From the NCBI RefSeq assembly GCF_025149915.1, contig NZ_CP102278.1:248001-312000 (forward strand): a DNA stretch of 64,000 nucleotides, given 5' to 3'. The first letter of the stretch is position 1, and each line of letters opens with the position of its first letter. Under the pieces are notes generated by a model. That model was not told where the DNA came from and did no database searches. It worked only from the letters and a program-made list of their open reading frames with translations. The stretch is from Coprococcus eutactus. Lineage in GTDB: Bacteria; Bacillota; Clostridia; Lachnospirales; Lachnospiraceae. This document shows positions 19,761 to 28,306 of this stretch, piece by piece. Made by a program: the position numbers and the translations under genes.

Positions 19761-21632
19761 ATGATACAATGCTTACAGACTATGGCATGTGAGTACGCCA
19801 TACTTGTCATAATGATCTATATAGGGCTTCGATGTTTCTTTCAGAGGAATAACCAACTCATCAGGCGGTTTTCTCATTTTGTGGTTGGAATCATAATTTT
19901 CCAGATAATAAATATACCTGTGCGAATGATTGACGCGGGACTTGCACATATGTCGCAGATAACAGTGTTTGTTCTAAACAGTGCTTTTATGATAGCGGAG
20001 ACGTTTGTCACCTATGAATGGTTTGTTTTTTTTGAACACGTACAGGACTCATTTCTCATCAAATCAAAGCTTGTGAGATTGTTCGGGATTGTTCCGCTTG
20101 TCCTTATAACAGTGCTCAGCATAGCATCGTGGTGGACGCACTGGCTGTTTTACGCAGACGATGCGGGAGTGTACCACAGGGGGACTTTGTTCGCGCTCCA
20201 GATAGTATTTCCATATACCTATGTAGTCGTCACGCTTGTAAGTGCGGTGGCATATTCAATAACGAGAAAGGAGAAGAGATCGGCGGTCATCATGACAATT
20301 GCCTTAATACCGGCTTTGATATGTTCTGTACTTCAAGTAATAGCTGGTGGCTCTTACATACTTGCAGGTCTTACCCTGTCGGCGATATTTGTGTACATGG
20401 AGCTGTGTATGGAGGATATCCGGAAAGTTGAGAAGCTTGCGATGCTGGAAAAGTCCAAGCGTGAGCTTGAGGAGGCGCTTGACATGGCAAATAAGGCGAA
20501 CAGCGCCAAGACTGTGTTCCTGAATTCTATGTCGCACGATATAAGAACTCCTATGAATGCTATTATCGGATTTACAGACCTTCTCGGCGAAAATCTTGGG
20601 GACGAGAAAAAAGCAAGGGACTATATAGGTAAGATAAAGTCGTCCAGCGACTATCTGCTCTCACTTATCAACAACGTGCTTGAGATGGCACGTATAGAGA
20701 GCGGAAGGTCTGATCTAGATGAGAGGGATATATCTGTGGAGAAGAGTCTTGATGCGGTTTACTGGATTTTTGAGGCTCAGATGAAGGAGAAGCACATTGA
20801 CTTCATATGGGATGTCAACGTCAAACACAACAATATCAAGTGTGATGTTGTCAAGTTGAAAGAGATCCTCATGAATATAATTAACAATGCGTATAAATAT
20901 TCACTTCCGGGGGACAGTGTAGCAGTCAGGATAGAGGAGATCCCGTGTGACCGTGATGGATATGCGAGGATACAGACGACTGTTAAGGACACTGGAATAG
21001 GAATGTCGGAGGAGTTCCTTGAACACATATTTGAGGATTTTACAAGGGCACAGACCTCCACGGAGAGTGGCCAGTTTGGAACGGGGCTCGGCATGGCTAT
21101 AGTGAAGAAGATAGTCGACCTCATGGGCGGAACCATAGATGTACAGAGCAAGCAGGGGGTAGGCACAACGTTCACGGTCACACTGGAACACAAGATTGCG
21201 GAAATTGCTGCAGAAAACAGAGAGGTGGTAAAATCTACAGAAGATTATTCTTTCAGAGGTAAGAGGATACTGCTGGTGGAGGACAATGACCTGAATGCAG
21301 AGATTGCCCAGACTATTCTAGCCGGGACGGGTATGACCGTGGATAGGGCATGCGATGGCATCCAATGTGTAGATGTTTTGAAAGGTTCTGAACCGGGATA
21401 TTACGACATGGTTCTCATGGATATCCAGATGCCGAACATGGACGGCTATGAGGCAACAAGAATTATAAGGCAGTTTGAAGATAAGAGACTTTCAGAAATA
21501 CCGATAATTGCTATGACAGCAAATGCATTTGCAGAGGACAGGAAACAGGCATTTGATGCAGGTATGAATGGGCATATAGCAAAGCCTATAAATGCAGAGG
21601 ATCTTAAGATGACTCTGGCGGGCATATTATAA
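19761..21632 (+). CDS. Membrane hybrid histidine kinase (multi-TM sensor, HisKA, HATPase, receiver)
   Basis: A 623-residue kinase with about seven predicted transmembrane helices in residues 1-215, so the input is probably a membrane or small-molecule signal. HisKA (SMSHDIRTPMN near 256), HATPase (N box NIINNAYKY, DTGIGM, GTGLGMAI) and a C-terminal receiver (LMDIQMPNMDG near 552, HIAKP) are complete. ATG 19761 sits six bases after an AAGGGGGG site; the adjoining GTG at 19758 is the only nearby alternative. It ends the rightward signalling run begun by the HD-GYP regulator. Like its neighbour it needs an HPt acceptor, and one is encoded in the same block. Confidence 0.9.
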   Translation: MIQCLQTMACEYAILVIMIYIGLRCFFQRNNQLIRRFSHFVVGIIIFQIINIPVRMIDAGLAHMSQITVFVLNSAFMIAETFVTYEWFVFFEHVQDSFLIKSKLVRLFGIVPLVLITVLSIASWWTHWLFYADDAGVYHRGTLFALQIVFPYTYVVVTLVSAVAYSITRKEKRSAVIMTIALIPALICSVLQVIAGGSYILAGLTLSAIFVYMELCMEDIRKVEKLAMLEKSKRELEEALDMANKANSAKTVFLNSMSHDIRTPMNAIIGFTDLLGENLGDEKKARDYIGKIKSSSDYLLSLINNVLEMARIESGRSDLDERDISVEKSLDAVYWIFEAQMKEKHIDFIWDVNVKHNNIKCDVVKLKEILMNIINNAYKYSLPGDSVAVRIEEIPCDRDGYARIQTTVKDTGIGMSEEFLEHIFEDFTRAQTSTESGQFGTGLGMAIVKKIVDLMGGTIDVQSKQGVGTTFTVTLEHKIAEIAAENREVVKSTEDYSFRGKRILLVEDNDLNAEIAQTILAGTGMTVDRACDGIQCVDVLKGSEPGYYDMVLMDIQMPNMDGYEATRIIRQFEDKRLSEIPIIAMTANAFAEDRKQAFDAGMNGHIAKPINAEDLKMTLAGIL

Positions 21633-21708
21633 AGAATAATTTAATAAAAATTCCACATAATAACTCCAAAGCAATAATTTAACATGTGATGGAGGATTGA
21701 TACGGAAT

Positions 21709-22254
21709 ATGAAGGCGACAGGTATTATTCGCAGAATTGATAATTTGGGACGCCTCGTGGTGCCAAAGGAGATAAGAAAGGTTCTAAGAATCAAGGAGGG
21801 CGACCCGTTAGAGATATTTATGGGAAACGATGGTGAGATCATGCTAAAAAAGTATTCTCCGATGGCGGATTTGGCGGTATTTGCGCAGCAGTATGTGGAC
21901 GCGGTATCGCAGAGTCTGGGGCTTCCCGTTGCGATAACCGACAGGGATTCGGTCATTGCAGTAGCGGGAATTCCCAAGAAATATATGCTTGGAAAGGAGC
22001 TTCACCGAGAGCTAGAAGATGTCATAAGTGACAGGAAGATGATAGTGGCGAGAAAAGGAGAGCCTGGATTTGTCCGTATAACCGTAGACGGTATGGAGTG
22101 TGATGGGCAGGTCATACAGACCATAATAGCGGAGGGGGATGCGATAGGATCTGTCATAGTCATGGTGAGGGACAGTAGCCACAAAATAGGTGATATTGAG
22201 CAAAAAGCAGCGGCTATTGCAGCCTCTTTTTTGGGCAAACAGATGGAAGGTTAG
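21709..22254 (+). CDS. spoVT: Stage V sporulation protein T (AbrB-like regulator with GAF domain)
   Basis: A 181-residue regulator. The N-terminal swapped-hairpin AbrB DNA-binding domain (MKATGIIRRIDNLGRLVVPKEIRK) is nearly the Bacillus SpoVT sequence, and the C-terminal part (about 55-178) is the GAF-like domain found only in SpoVT. SpoVT tunes forespore sigma-G-dependent genes during sporulation. I use the ATG at 21709; GGAGG at 21691-21695 is 13 bases away, slightly long, and a TTG at 21697 is too close to that site to be used. A terminator follows at 22293. The gene marks the start of the conserved sporulation block. Confidence 0.93.
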   Translation: MKATGIIRRIDNLGRLVVPKEIRKVLRIKEGDPLEIFMGNDGEIMLKKYSPMADLAVFAQQYVDAVSQSLGLPVAITDRDSVIAVAGIPKKYMLGKELHRELEDVISDRKMIVARKGEPGFVRITVDGMECDGQVIQTIIAEGDAIGSVIVMVRDSSHKIGDIEQKAAAIAASFLGKQMEG

Positions 22255-22292
22255 AGCCATGGGTCATAAACTGGCAAAAAGTAAGTAAAATC

Positions 22293-22325
22293 AAGGGGTT
22301 TCAGCCTTGAAATCCCTTATTTTCC
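22293..22325 (+). terminator. Terminator after spoVT
   Basis: AAGGGGTTTCA (22293-22303) pairs with TGAAATCCCTT (22308-22318) with one G-T pair. ATTTTCC follows. Confidence 0.75.
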
Positions 22326-22354
22326 TTGACAAATATAGCCATTTTAGGTATAAC
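22326..22354 (+). promoter_or_regulatory. Strong sigma-A-type promoter for the HU gene
   Basis: A perfect TTGACA (22326-22331), a 17-base spacer and TATAAC (22349-22354) lie about 100 bases upstream of the HU start, as expected for a highly expressed gene. Confidence 0.85.
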
Positions 22355-22450
22355 TATACATGTTGAACTCATAAGATTGTACATTAGGGTTTAGATTGTG
22401 AATGTACAGCATATGGAGAGTTATTAAACATAATAAGGAGGAATTTTCTG

Positions 22451-22723
22451 ATGAATAAGACAGAATTAGTAGCAGCAATCGCTGAGAAGACAAAATTATC
22501 AAAGAAGGACGCTGAGGCAGCATTAAAGGCATTCACTGATGTTGTAGCAGACGAGTTAAAGAAAGGTGAGAAGATTCAGTTAGTTGGATTTGGTACATTT
22601 GAGGTATCAGAGAGACCAGCTAGAGAGGGAAGAAACCCAAGAACTGGCGAGACAATGACAATCGCTGCTTCAAAGGCTCCTAAGTTCAAGGCTGGAAAGG
22701 CATTAAAGGATTCAATCAACTAA
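22451..22723 (+). CDS. hup: DNA-binding protein HU
   Basis: A 90-residue histone-like protein that bends and compacts DNA. It begins MNKTELVAAIAEKT and carries the HU signature GFGTFEVSERPAREGRNPRTGE with the intercalating proline arm. A strong AAGGAGG site precedes the ATG. It lies directly upstream of rqcP, a common clostridial order. Confidence 0.97.
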   Translation: MNKTELVAAIAEKTKLSKKDAEAALKAFTDVVADELKKGEKIQLVGFGTFEVSERPAREGRNPRTGETMTIAASKAPKFKAGKALKDSIN

Positions 22724-22737
22724 TCTGAAGGTTTGAG

Positions 22738-22977
22738 ATGAGACTTGATAAGTATCTTAAAGTATCCAGAATTATTAAGAGGAGAACTGTGGCCAACGAG
22801 GCATGTGATGCCGGGCGGGTTATGGTGAACGATAAGGTGGCAAAGGCCGGAACGGAGGTCAAGGTTGGGGATGTTATCGAGATAGCATTTGGCAATAAGA
22901 CTGTGAAGGTCAGAGTTACCATGATCGCAGATTCCACCAAAAAGGAAGATGCGAAAGATATGTTTGAATATGTATAA
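22738..22977 (+). CDS. rqcP: S4-domain RNA-binding protein RqcP (YabO)
   Basis: A 79-residue S4 RNA-binding protein ([23 protein letters not shown]). In Firmicutes RqcP works with RqcH on the 50S subunit during alanine tailing of stalled nascent chains. The gene starts 14 bases after hup and is followed by a terminator before yabP. Its last five codons and stop (MFEYV) are repeated almost exactly just downstream, see the repeat at 22960-22996. Confidence 0.92.
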   Translation: MRLDKYLKVSRIIKRRTVANEACDAGRVMVNDKVAKAGTEVKVGDVIEIAFGNKTVKVRVTMIADSTKKEDAKDMFEYV

Positions 22978-22996
22978 CATGTTTGAGTATGTGTAA
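22960..22996 (+). repeat. Tandem duplication of the rqcP 3' end
   Basis: The 18 bases ATGTTTGAATATGTATAA (22960-22977) recur after one base as ATGTTTGAGTATGTGTAA (22979-22996). The two differences are both synonymous third-position A-to-G changes, so both copies encode MFEYV plus stop. Confidence 0.8.
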
Positions 22997-23040
22997 AAAT
23001 ATGCCGGAATATACGAAAGTTATTCCGGTATATTTTTTTT
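22997..23040 (+). terminator. Terminator between rqcP and yabP
   Basis: A 15-bp stem (22997-23011 with 23021-23035, core CCGGAATA/TATTCCGG, one G-T pair) is followed by a run of eight T. Confidence 0.9.
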
Positions 23041-23085
23041 ATGCCCTCATATAGTTTATTAAGCATCTTAAAAAGGTTTCTAAGT

Positions 23086-23361
23086 ATGGCGGAAGCAGCA
23101 AATAAGAACAAGCCACATAAGCTCATAATCGACAATAGAAACAGCATGTCCATGACCGGCGTGACAAAGGTCATATCTATAGATACTGATCTTGTGCTTC
23201 TGGTGACGGAGCAGGGGAAACTGAAGATAACGGGTAAGAATATGCAGGCAAGCACTCTGGACCTTGACAAGGGAATATTGGAACTCACAGGAAATTTCAA
23301 CACGATGGTGTATTCCGGGGAAAAGGAGGGAGCTCTGTCTCTCAAGAGCCTGTTCAAATGA
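23086..23361 (+). CDS. yabP: Sporulation protein YabP
   Basis: A 91-residue protein of the YabP/YqfC family, small beta-rich sporulation proteins needed for cortex formation. Typical segments are HKLIIDNRNSMSMTGVTKV and the C-terminal GEKEGALSLKSLFK. I start at ATG 23086 with AAAAGG nine bases upstream, because the earlier ATG at 23041 lies immediately after the T tract of the preceding terminator. Its stop overlaps the start of yabQ by four bases, showing translational coupling. Confidence 0.88.
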   Translation: MAEAANKNKPHKLIIDNRNSMSMTGVTKVISIDTDLVLLVTEQGKLKITGKNMQASTLDLDKGILELTGNFNTMVYSGEKEGALSLKSLFK

Positions 23362-23684
23362 TCAGTGAATTCGTGCGCATCCAGGCCGAAGGGTATGTGC
23401 TCTGTCTGATGGTGGGAGCAGCGATGGGGATCGTTGGAGTAGTGTTTGGAGGACTCAGAAAGCTTCTAAGGTCAGGCAAAATTGTGACCTGGTTCTGCGA
23501 TCTTGCACTTTGGTTAGTATTAAGTGTTGCTATAATTGCGCTCAATTACATATGTTGTGGTGGAAGGATAAGGTTATATATTTTTTTAGGATTTTTTTCA
23601 GGTTTTTTAATTACTTTTTACACAATAAATTGGGTTGCGTCGAAAATGGCGGACTATATATTGTACAGAAAAAACAAGGATTAG
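23358..23684 (+). CDS. yabQ: Spore cortex biosynthesis protein YabQ
   Basis: A 108-residue membrane protein with about four hydrophobic segments, matching the size, topology and position of YabQ, which is required for spore cortex assembly. It starts within the ATGA overlap with yabP. Sequence identity in this family is low, so the call rests mostly on gene order and membrane pattern. Confidence 0.82.
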   Translation: MISEFVRIQAEGYVLCLMVGAAMGIVGVVFGGLRKLLRSGKIVTWFCDLALWLVLSVAIIALNYICCGGRIRLYIFLGFFSGFLITFYTINWVASKMADYILYRKNKD

Positions 23685-23716
23685 AATAATGTGAAAATGT
23701 GAGAGGCAAAAGTGCG

Positions 23717-23753
23717 TTGACATAATTAGTCTTAAATAGTAAAATTATGTCAA
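23717..23753 (+). promoter_or_regulatory. divIC promoter overlapped by an 11-bp perfect dyad (candidate operator)
   Basis: TTGACA (23717-23722), a 17-base spacer and TAAAAT (23740-23745) form a strong promoter. The bases TTGACATAATT (23717-23727) are exactly inverted as AATTATGTCAA (23743-23753), so the dyad covers both the -35 and -10 elements. A repressor bound here would block RNA polymerase. Confidence 0.75.
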
Positions 23754-23874
23754 TATGTTTGTTCGGATACAATTTTTTTGTATATTATTACAAGAAATAG
23801 CAAGAAATATCAGTAAATATGAGAATCCAACAGATTTAACGTAAAGATATCAATGAGTAAGAGGGGATTTCCTG

Positions 23875-24189
23875 ATGAGCAAGAGAACTGGCAGAACGGG
23901 TTCAAAAAACAAAATATCCAGTAGAATAGGCGTGATAACTGTTATTTGCTGTCTGGCGCTGCTTGCTGGTGTGGTCATGTACAAGGCAAGGACTCTTGAA
24001 ACACAGAAGAAGGAACTTCAGGTGCAGGCTGAGGAGCTTCAGGAACAGCTTGACGATGCCAAGCAGAAGCACAAGGAGCTTGAGGAGAAGGAAGAGTATA
24101 TGAAGACTGATGAGTATGTCGAGGATGTGGCGAGATCACAGCTTGGTCTTGTTTACCCGGATGAGATAGTCATCAAGCCAAAGGAATAA
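23875..24189 (+). CDS. divIC: Septum formation initiator DivIC/FtsB
   Basis: A 104-residue bitopic protein: basic N-terminus, one transmembrane helix (about 20-38), then an extracellular coiled coil (ETQKKELQVQAEELQEQL) and the conserved C-terminal EYVEDVARSQLGLVYPDEIV. DivIC/FtsB links FtsL and DivIB/FtsQ in the division complex. It has its own promoter and a terminator after it, and sits in the standard place between yabQ and spoIIE. Confidence 0.93.
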   Translation: MSKRTGRTGSKNKISSRIGVITVICCLALLAGVVMYKARTLETQKKELQVQAEELQEQLDDAKQKHKELEEKEEYMKTDEYVEDVARSQLGLVYPDEIVIKPKE

Positions 24190-24257
24190 TTCATCAAAGG
24201 AATTACTTATCAAAGGACTGATTTAAAAGAATAATTTTTAGAATAATATCACAATAA

Positions 24258-24291
24258 AGCGGATGCTGATCTCAGCATTCGCTATTTTTTT
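24258..24291 (+). terminator. Terminator after divIC
   Basis: AGCGGATGCTGA (24258-24269) pairs with TCAGCATTCGCT (24272-24283) with one G-T pair; ATTTTTTT follows. Confidence 0.88.
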
Positions 24292-24351
24292 ACATATGAG
24301 CCGTCTATACTGTTGTTCACTATCAACGTGAAACAGGAGGCTGTATATTAT

Positions 24352-26571
24352 ATGAGGGAAAGAATCAATTCGGGAATCAGGACGGGAGTTATGACGCTTC
24401 TGTGTATTGCTGGCGGAGCATTTGTGGTGTGCCGTATGGCTCCGTTTGCCGCTGCCATATATGCGGCATGCTGTCTGATGGGCGGCAGCTATCTGCTCCT
24501 GTATGTGTGTGCGGCAGGGGGGATTACCCTGGGAGCATTTGGACTTTTGGGTATGCCATATATTGAAAATGGGATCGTGGAACATTCTGGGGATGTAGCA
24601 GTGAATGTGTGTAGAAGGTATATGCTGCTTTTGGCATGTGTGCTATTTATAATGAAGATGTGTGATATAAGGAGAAAACGGGAAGGTCAGAGAGGCAGGT
24701 CGGCTGCTGATGGGAATGAGGGAGTGCTTCCAATCGCGCTTGCAGCATTGATAGTTGAAACTGTATTTTCGGATAGTGGATGGGCTGTGGGTGTCGGCAG
24801 GGGAATCGTCGCCGGAATCGTGTACGTGTGTGCATTTTACATATTAAAGCCGGGGATACTGGCGGTTACTAGCCGGGTTTCGGGAGGTGACTGGAAACGA
24901 GAGGCAGGGATTGCCGGATACGATACAAATCAATGTATCGTCAGCATCATGGCAATATGTGCCATTATGCTGTGGCACATTCCTGATGATATAGTCGGTG
25001 GCATAGCTCCGTCACTTATGGCAGCCCTCTTGATGCTGTTGTATGTAGTGTACAGGTCGGGTGCTTCCTACGGCTGCGGGCTTGCCGCTGCGGCGGGAGG
25101 TATCCTTTCCGTAAAGACAGGTAATATGGGCTGGATCCCTTGGATGCTGCTGGTCACGGTGGTTATGCTCATAGGAAGAGCACTTTCAGGTCACAGAAGG
25201 ATACCGGCATGTATATTTTATGTGCTTGGAGCGGTTCTTGCCGCCGTTGCTGCGGGACCTGGTTTTATATGTAACGCTGAGATAGGACATGCTATGGGGG
25301 AGGGGAGGCTGCTTCAGAGGTATGGGACATTTGACTGGACAACTCTTACCACATATGACATTATAGTGTGCTGTGTCAACCTAGGGCTTCCGGTGATGCT
25401 GTTTGTCGCCGTGCCCGGATCTCTTTTGGGGAAATCTGCTGATGATATAAGTCCGGCATGCCTTCAGGCGGCAGCGACGGAGATAAGCAGGATGACATCT
25501 TCTAAAATGGAAGATATGGCAAATACATTCAGGCGGCTTGATTACACATTTGCCGGAAGTGAGGATCCTGGGATAAGTCTGAGTCAGGTTGGAGAGCTTG
25601 TTGATGGATTCAGAAGGCAGATAGAGAGAATAGGAGAGGCACGGGAAGTATCCGACGAAAAACTGCTTGGACAGATGCGCGAGTTGGGCATGGAAGATGT
25701 GAGAGTGACAGAACTCACGGATGACAGTGGGAGAAACCGCTTTTATGTGGTGGGAAGAACGACTGGTCAGGGTATGGTGCTTTCAAGGCAGGTAGCGGTG
25801 ATCCTCAGCCGGTATTTTGGAAGGAATATAAGGGTAGGAATGAATTCGCCGAGTTTGTTCTTTGATGACTACAGGATGGCGGCATATGAGGAGAGTGCGG
25901 CATACAGGGGAATGTACCATGTGAGAAGGATAAGAAAATATGGTTCCCCGGTGTCCGGAGATAATTTTTCCGTCAAGGAATACGAGGATGGCAGGCTGGT
26001 GATGATGCTGTCAGATGGAATGGGCAGCGGAAGCCTGGCGTCCTGCGAGAGCTGTATGATGCTTGATACCATGGAGGAGATGCTTGAGGCGGGATTTCCT
26101 CCGGAATACAGCATTGCATTTGCCAACAGGTGCATGTCGAAGAAAAATCAGGGGCGCACATTTACCACGTTTGACATGGTGGTAATAGATATGTATGATG
26201 GTTCGATGACGAGTTTCAAACAGGGGGCATCTCTGACATACGTTGTTCATCCAGGCGAAAAAGGTAATTCGGTGGAGGTCATATCGAGCACAACGCTTCC
26301 AGTTGGGGTGCTTGACGAGGCGGACTGTGATATTGCGGATATTAATCTCTCTGCCGGTGATGCGGTTGTGATGGTGAGCGACGGAATCTCAGATATGGAT
26401 ACTGATGGAGTCATGAACCGCCTGCTCGGGAACATACACATTGGAGATAGCCGTAAGCTGGTGGATGAGATAGTGGGAAAAATGCTTGGACAGGAAGACA
26501 TATCACCGAGGGATGATGTGACGGTGATGGCCGCGGTGATAGGAAGATCAGAAAAAAGTGGTGCGGCATAG
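24352..26571 (+). CDS. spoIIE: Stage II sporulation protein E (SpoIIE serine phosphatase)
   Basis: A 739-residue membrane protein: about ten transmembrane helices in residues 10-330, a linker region and a C-terminal PP2C-type phosphatase. Catalytic metal-binding motifs are LSDGMGSG near 552, FTTFDMVVID and SDGISDMD. SpoIIE dephosphorylates SpoIIAA to activate sigma-F in the forespore and interacts with FtsZ. The ATG at 24352 has AGGAGG 11 bases upstream; the ORF could open at 24313 but that lies before the binding site. It is slightly shorter than the Bacillus protein (about 827 residues). Confidence 0.94.
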   Translation: MRERINSGIRTGVMTLLCIAGGAFVVCRMAPFAAAIYAACCLMGGSYLLLYVCAAGGITLGAFGLLGMPYIENGIVEHSGDVAVNVCRRYMLLLACVLFIMKMCDIRRKREGQRGRSAADGNEGVLPIALAALIVETVFSDSGWAVGVGRGIVAGIVYVCAFYILKPGILAVTSRVSGGDWKREAGIAGYDTNQCIVSIMAICAIMLWHIPDDIVGGIAPSLMAALLMLLYVVYRSGASYGCGLAAAAGGILSVKTGNMGWIPWMLLVTVVMLIGRALSGHRRIPACIFYVLGAVLAAVAAGPGFICNAEIGHAMGEGRLLQRYGTFDWTTLTTYDIIVCCVNLGLPVMLFVAVPGSLLGKSADDISPACLQAAATEISRMTSSKMEDMANTFRRLDYTFAGSEDPGISLSQVGELVDGFRRQIERIGEAREVSDEKLLGQMRELGMEDVRVTELTDDSGRNRFYVVGRTTGQGMVLSRQVAVILSRYFGRNIRVGMNSPSLFFDDYRMAAYEESAAYRGMYHVRRIRKYGSPVSGDNFSVKEYEDGRLVMMLSDGMGSGSLASCESCMMLDTMEEMLEAGFPPEYSIAFANRCMSKKNQGRTFTTFDMVVIDMYDGSMTSFKQGASLTYVVHPGEKGNSVEVISSTTLPVGVLDEADCDIADINLSAGDAVVMVSDGISDMDTDGVMNRLLGNIHIGDSRKLVDEIVGKMLGQEDISPRDDVTVMAAVIGRSEKSGAA

Positions 26572-26580
26572 CAGGAGATT

Positions 26581-26680
26581 TATGTTATAATGACCATTGC
26601 GGCAGCTGCGCTTGCGCGAGCTGACATAATGCGAATGCCCACATTGAGCCGGCAGGCGATATGTTATAATGAGCATTGCG
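26581..26680 (+). repeat. Two 21-bp direct repeats carrying TATAAT, upstream of tilS
   Basis: TATGTTATAATGACCATTGCG (26581-26601) recurs at 26660-26680 with one change (GAGC for GACC). Each copy contains a perfect TATAAT. A GC-rich hairpin (CAGCTGCGC with GCGCGAGCTG, about 26604-26625) lies between them. No convincing -35 boxes were found, so whether these are tandem promoters is open. Confidence 0.6.
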
Positions 26681-26730
26681 ATAAGGATAAATGTATTTTT
26701 GCAGGATAGAAAGATGGCACGGGAGATAAC

Positions 26731-28224
26731 ATGGGAGATAGTATAAATACAGAAGATACACGGAAAAATTCAATTGATCCATTTGAGAGGCAGGTCCTTG
26801 GCTATATAAGGAAATACAATATGTTTGACAATGTTAAGCACTGCGTATGCGGTGTGTCCGGGGGGGCTGATTCGGTGAGCCTGATCACGGTGCTCGTGAG
26901 GCTTTGCGGATATCTTGGGATAGAACTGCATGTTGTCCATATAAACCATATGATACGCGGTGCTGCGGCCGACTCGGATCAGGAATACGTGGAAGAATTG
27001 TGCAGAAAATATGGTGTATCCTGCAATTCTTACAATATAGATGTGCAGACTATGGCATCTGACCGAGGATTCACAGTGGAGGAGGCAGGAAGGCTTGCCA
27101 GATATGATGCATTTGACACGGTGAGACGGCAGTATGAGGGCGAGGGCTGTGTGATAGCTGTGGCCCACAACAGAAACGATGTCGCAGAGACAGTCATATT
27201 CAATATGGCGAGGGGAACCGGAATGGGAGGAATAAAGGGAATCGCACCAGTGCGGGAGAACATTGTCAGACCTTTGCTTGGCTGTGACAGATCGGAGATA
27301 GAGGGTTATCTTGACAGGATGGGGATACCATATTGTACAGATGCCACGAATAATGAGGATGATTACACAAGAAATAAGATAAGACACAAGATCCTGCCGC
27401 TTATGGTGGAGATAAATGAACAGGCGGTGGAGCATATATGCGACATGGCGGAGCTGGCAGCGGATTACGAAAGGCTTGCGTTGGGCGTGGTGGAAGAGTT
27501 TCTGAAGAGTCAGGGAATAGACATTTCACAGGAAAATCGTGGATGGACTGGTACTGAGAGCAGATGCGGAGAGTACAGTGTTGACAGAGGCACGCTGTTT
27601 GCCCAGAATAAGCTGATCCGGGAACTGGCGATAAGACAACTGGTTGGGCTTGTGTGCGGAGGTCTAAAGGACATAGGAAGAAATCATGTCGCGGAAGTCA
27701 TGAAGCTGTGTGATGCAGAGACGGGATCGGGTATAGATCTGCCAGGGGGAGGCAGAGTGTATGTGCAGTATGACCGGATAATATTTTCCACAAAGACAGA
27801 CAGTGATACAGAGAAAGAGCGGGGCTGTGATCCTGTCGATATAGATATGACCAGGGATGGTATATACGAAATGGGAAATGTGAGACTGACCGTGAGAATA
27901 TACGACCGCCCGAAAATGCTTGACCTTTCAAAAAAAGAGTGTACGAAGTATCTTGATTATGATAGAATAATACAGTGTTTGCAATTGCGGACAATGAAAA
28001 ACGGCGATTACATTGTAGTAAATTCCGCCGGTTCCAGAAAGAAACTGAATAGACTGTTCACCGATGCGAAGATTCCAGCGGATAGGAGAGGGGAGATACC
28101 CCTTGTGGCTGCGGGTTCGGAGATAGTCTGGGCTGTCGGACTCAGAATAGGTGAGAACTATAAAGTGACTGATAATACACGCAGGATATTGCATATGGAA
28201 TTTGAGAATGCTGGACAGAGATGA
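26731..28224 (+). CDS. tilS: tRNA(Ile)-lysidine synthetase
   Basis: A 497-residue enzyme that attaches lysine to C34 of the CAU-anticodon isoleucine tRNA. The PP-loop motif VSGGADSVSL lies near residue 42, followed by the family-typical HINHMIRG and HNRNDVAETV segments and the C-terminal tRNA-binding domain. The ATG at 26731 follows GGGAGAT. It sits between spoIIE and hpt, as in many Firmicutes (tilS-hpt-ftsH). Confidence 0.95.
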   Translation: MGDSINTEDTRKNSIDPFERQVLGYIRKYNMFDNVKHCVCGVSGGADSVSLITVLVRLCGYLGIELHVVHINHMIRGAAADSDQEYVEELCRKYGVSCNSYNIDVQTMASDRGFTVEEAGRLARYDAFDTVRRQYEGEGCVIAVAHNRNDVAETVIFNMARGTGMGGIKGIAPVRENIVRPLLGCDRSEIEGYLDRMGIPYCTDATNNEDDYTRNKIRHKILPLMVEINEQAVEHICDMAELAADYERLALGVVEEFLKSQGIDISQENRGWTGTESRCGEYSVDRGTLFAQNKLIRELAIRQLVGLVCGGLKDIGRNHVAEVMKLCDAETGSGIDLPGGGRVYVQYDRIIFSTKTDSDTEKERGCDPVDIDMTRDGIYEMGNVRLTVRIYDRPKMLDLSKKECTKYLDYDRIIQCLQLRTMKNGDYIVVNSAGSRKKLNRLFTDAKIPADRRGEIPLVAAGSEIVWAVGLRIGENYKVTDNTRRILHMEFENAGQR

Positions 28225-28306
28225 ACGAAAGTATGGTCGTGGGAAATAGCATGCTGATGACCATTTATCATTTACACAGGAAAATGTTTTATAGGAGGAA
28301 ACAGAG

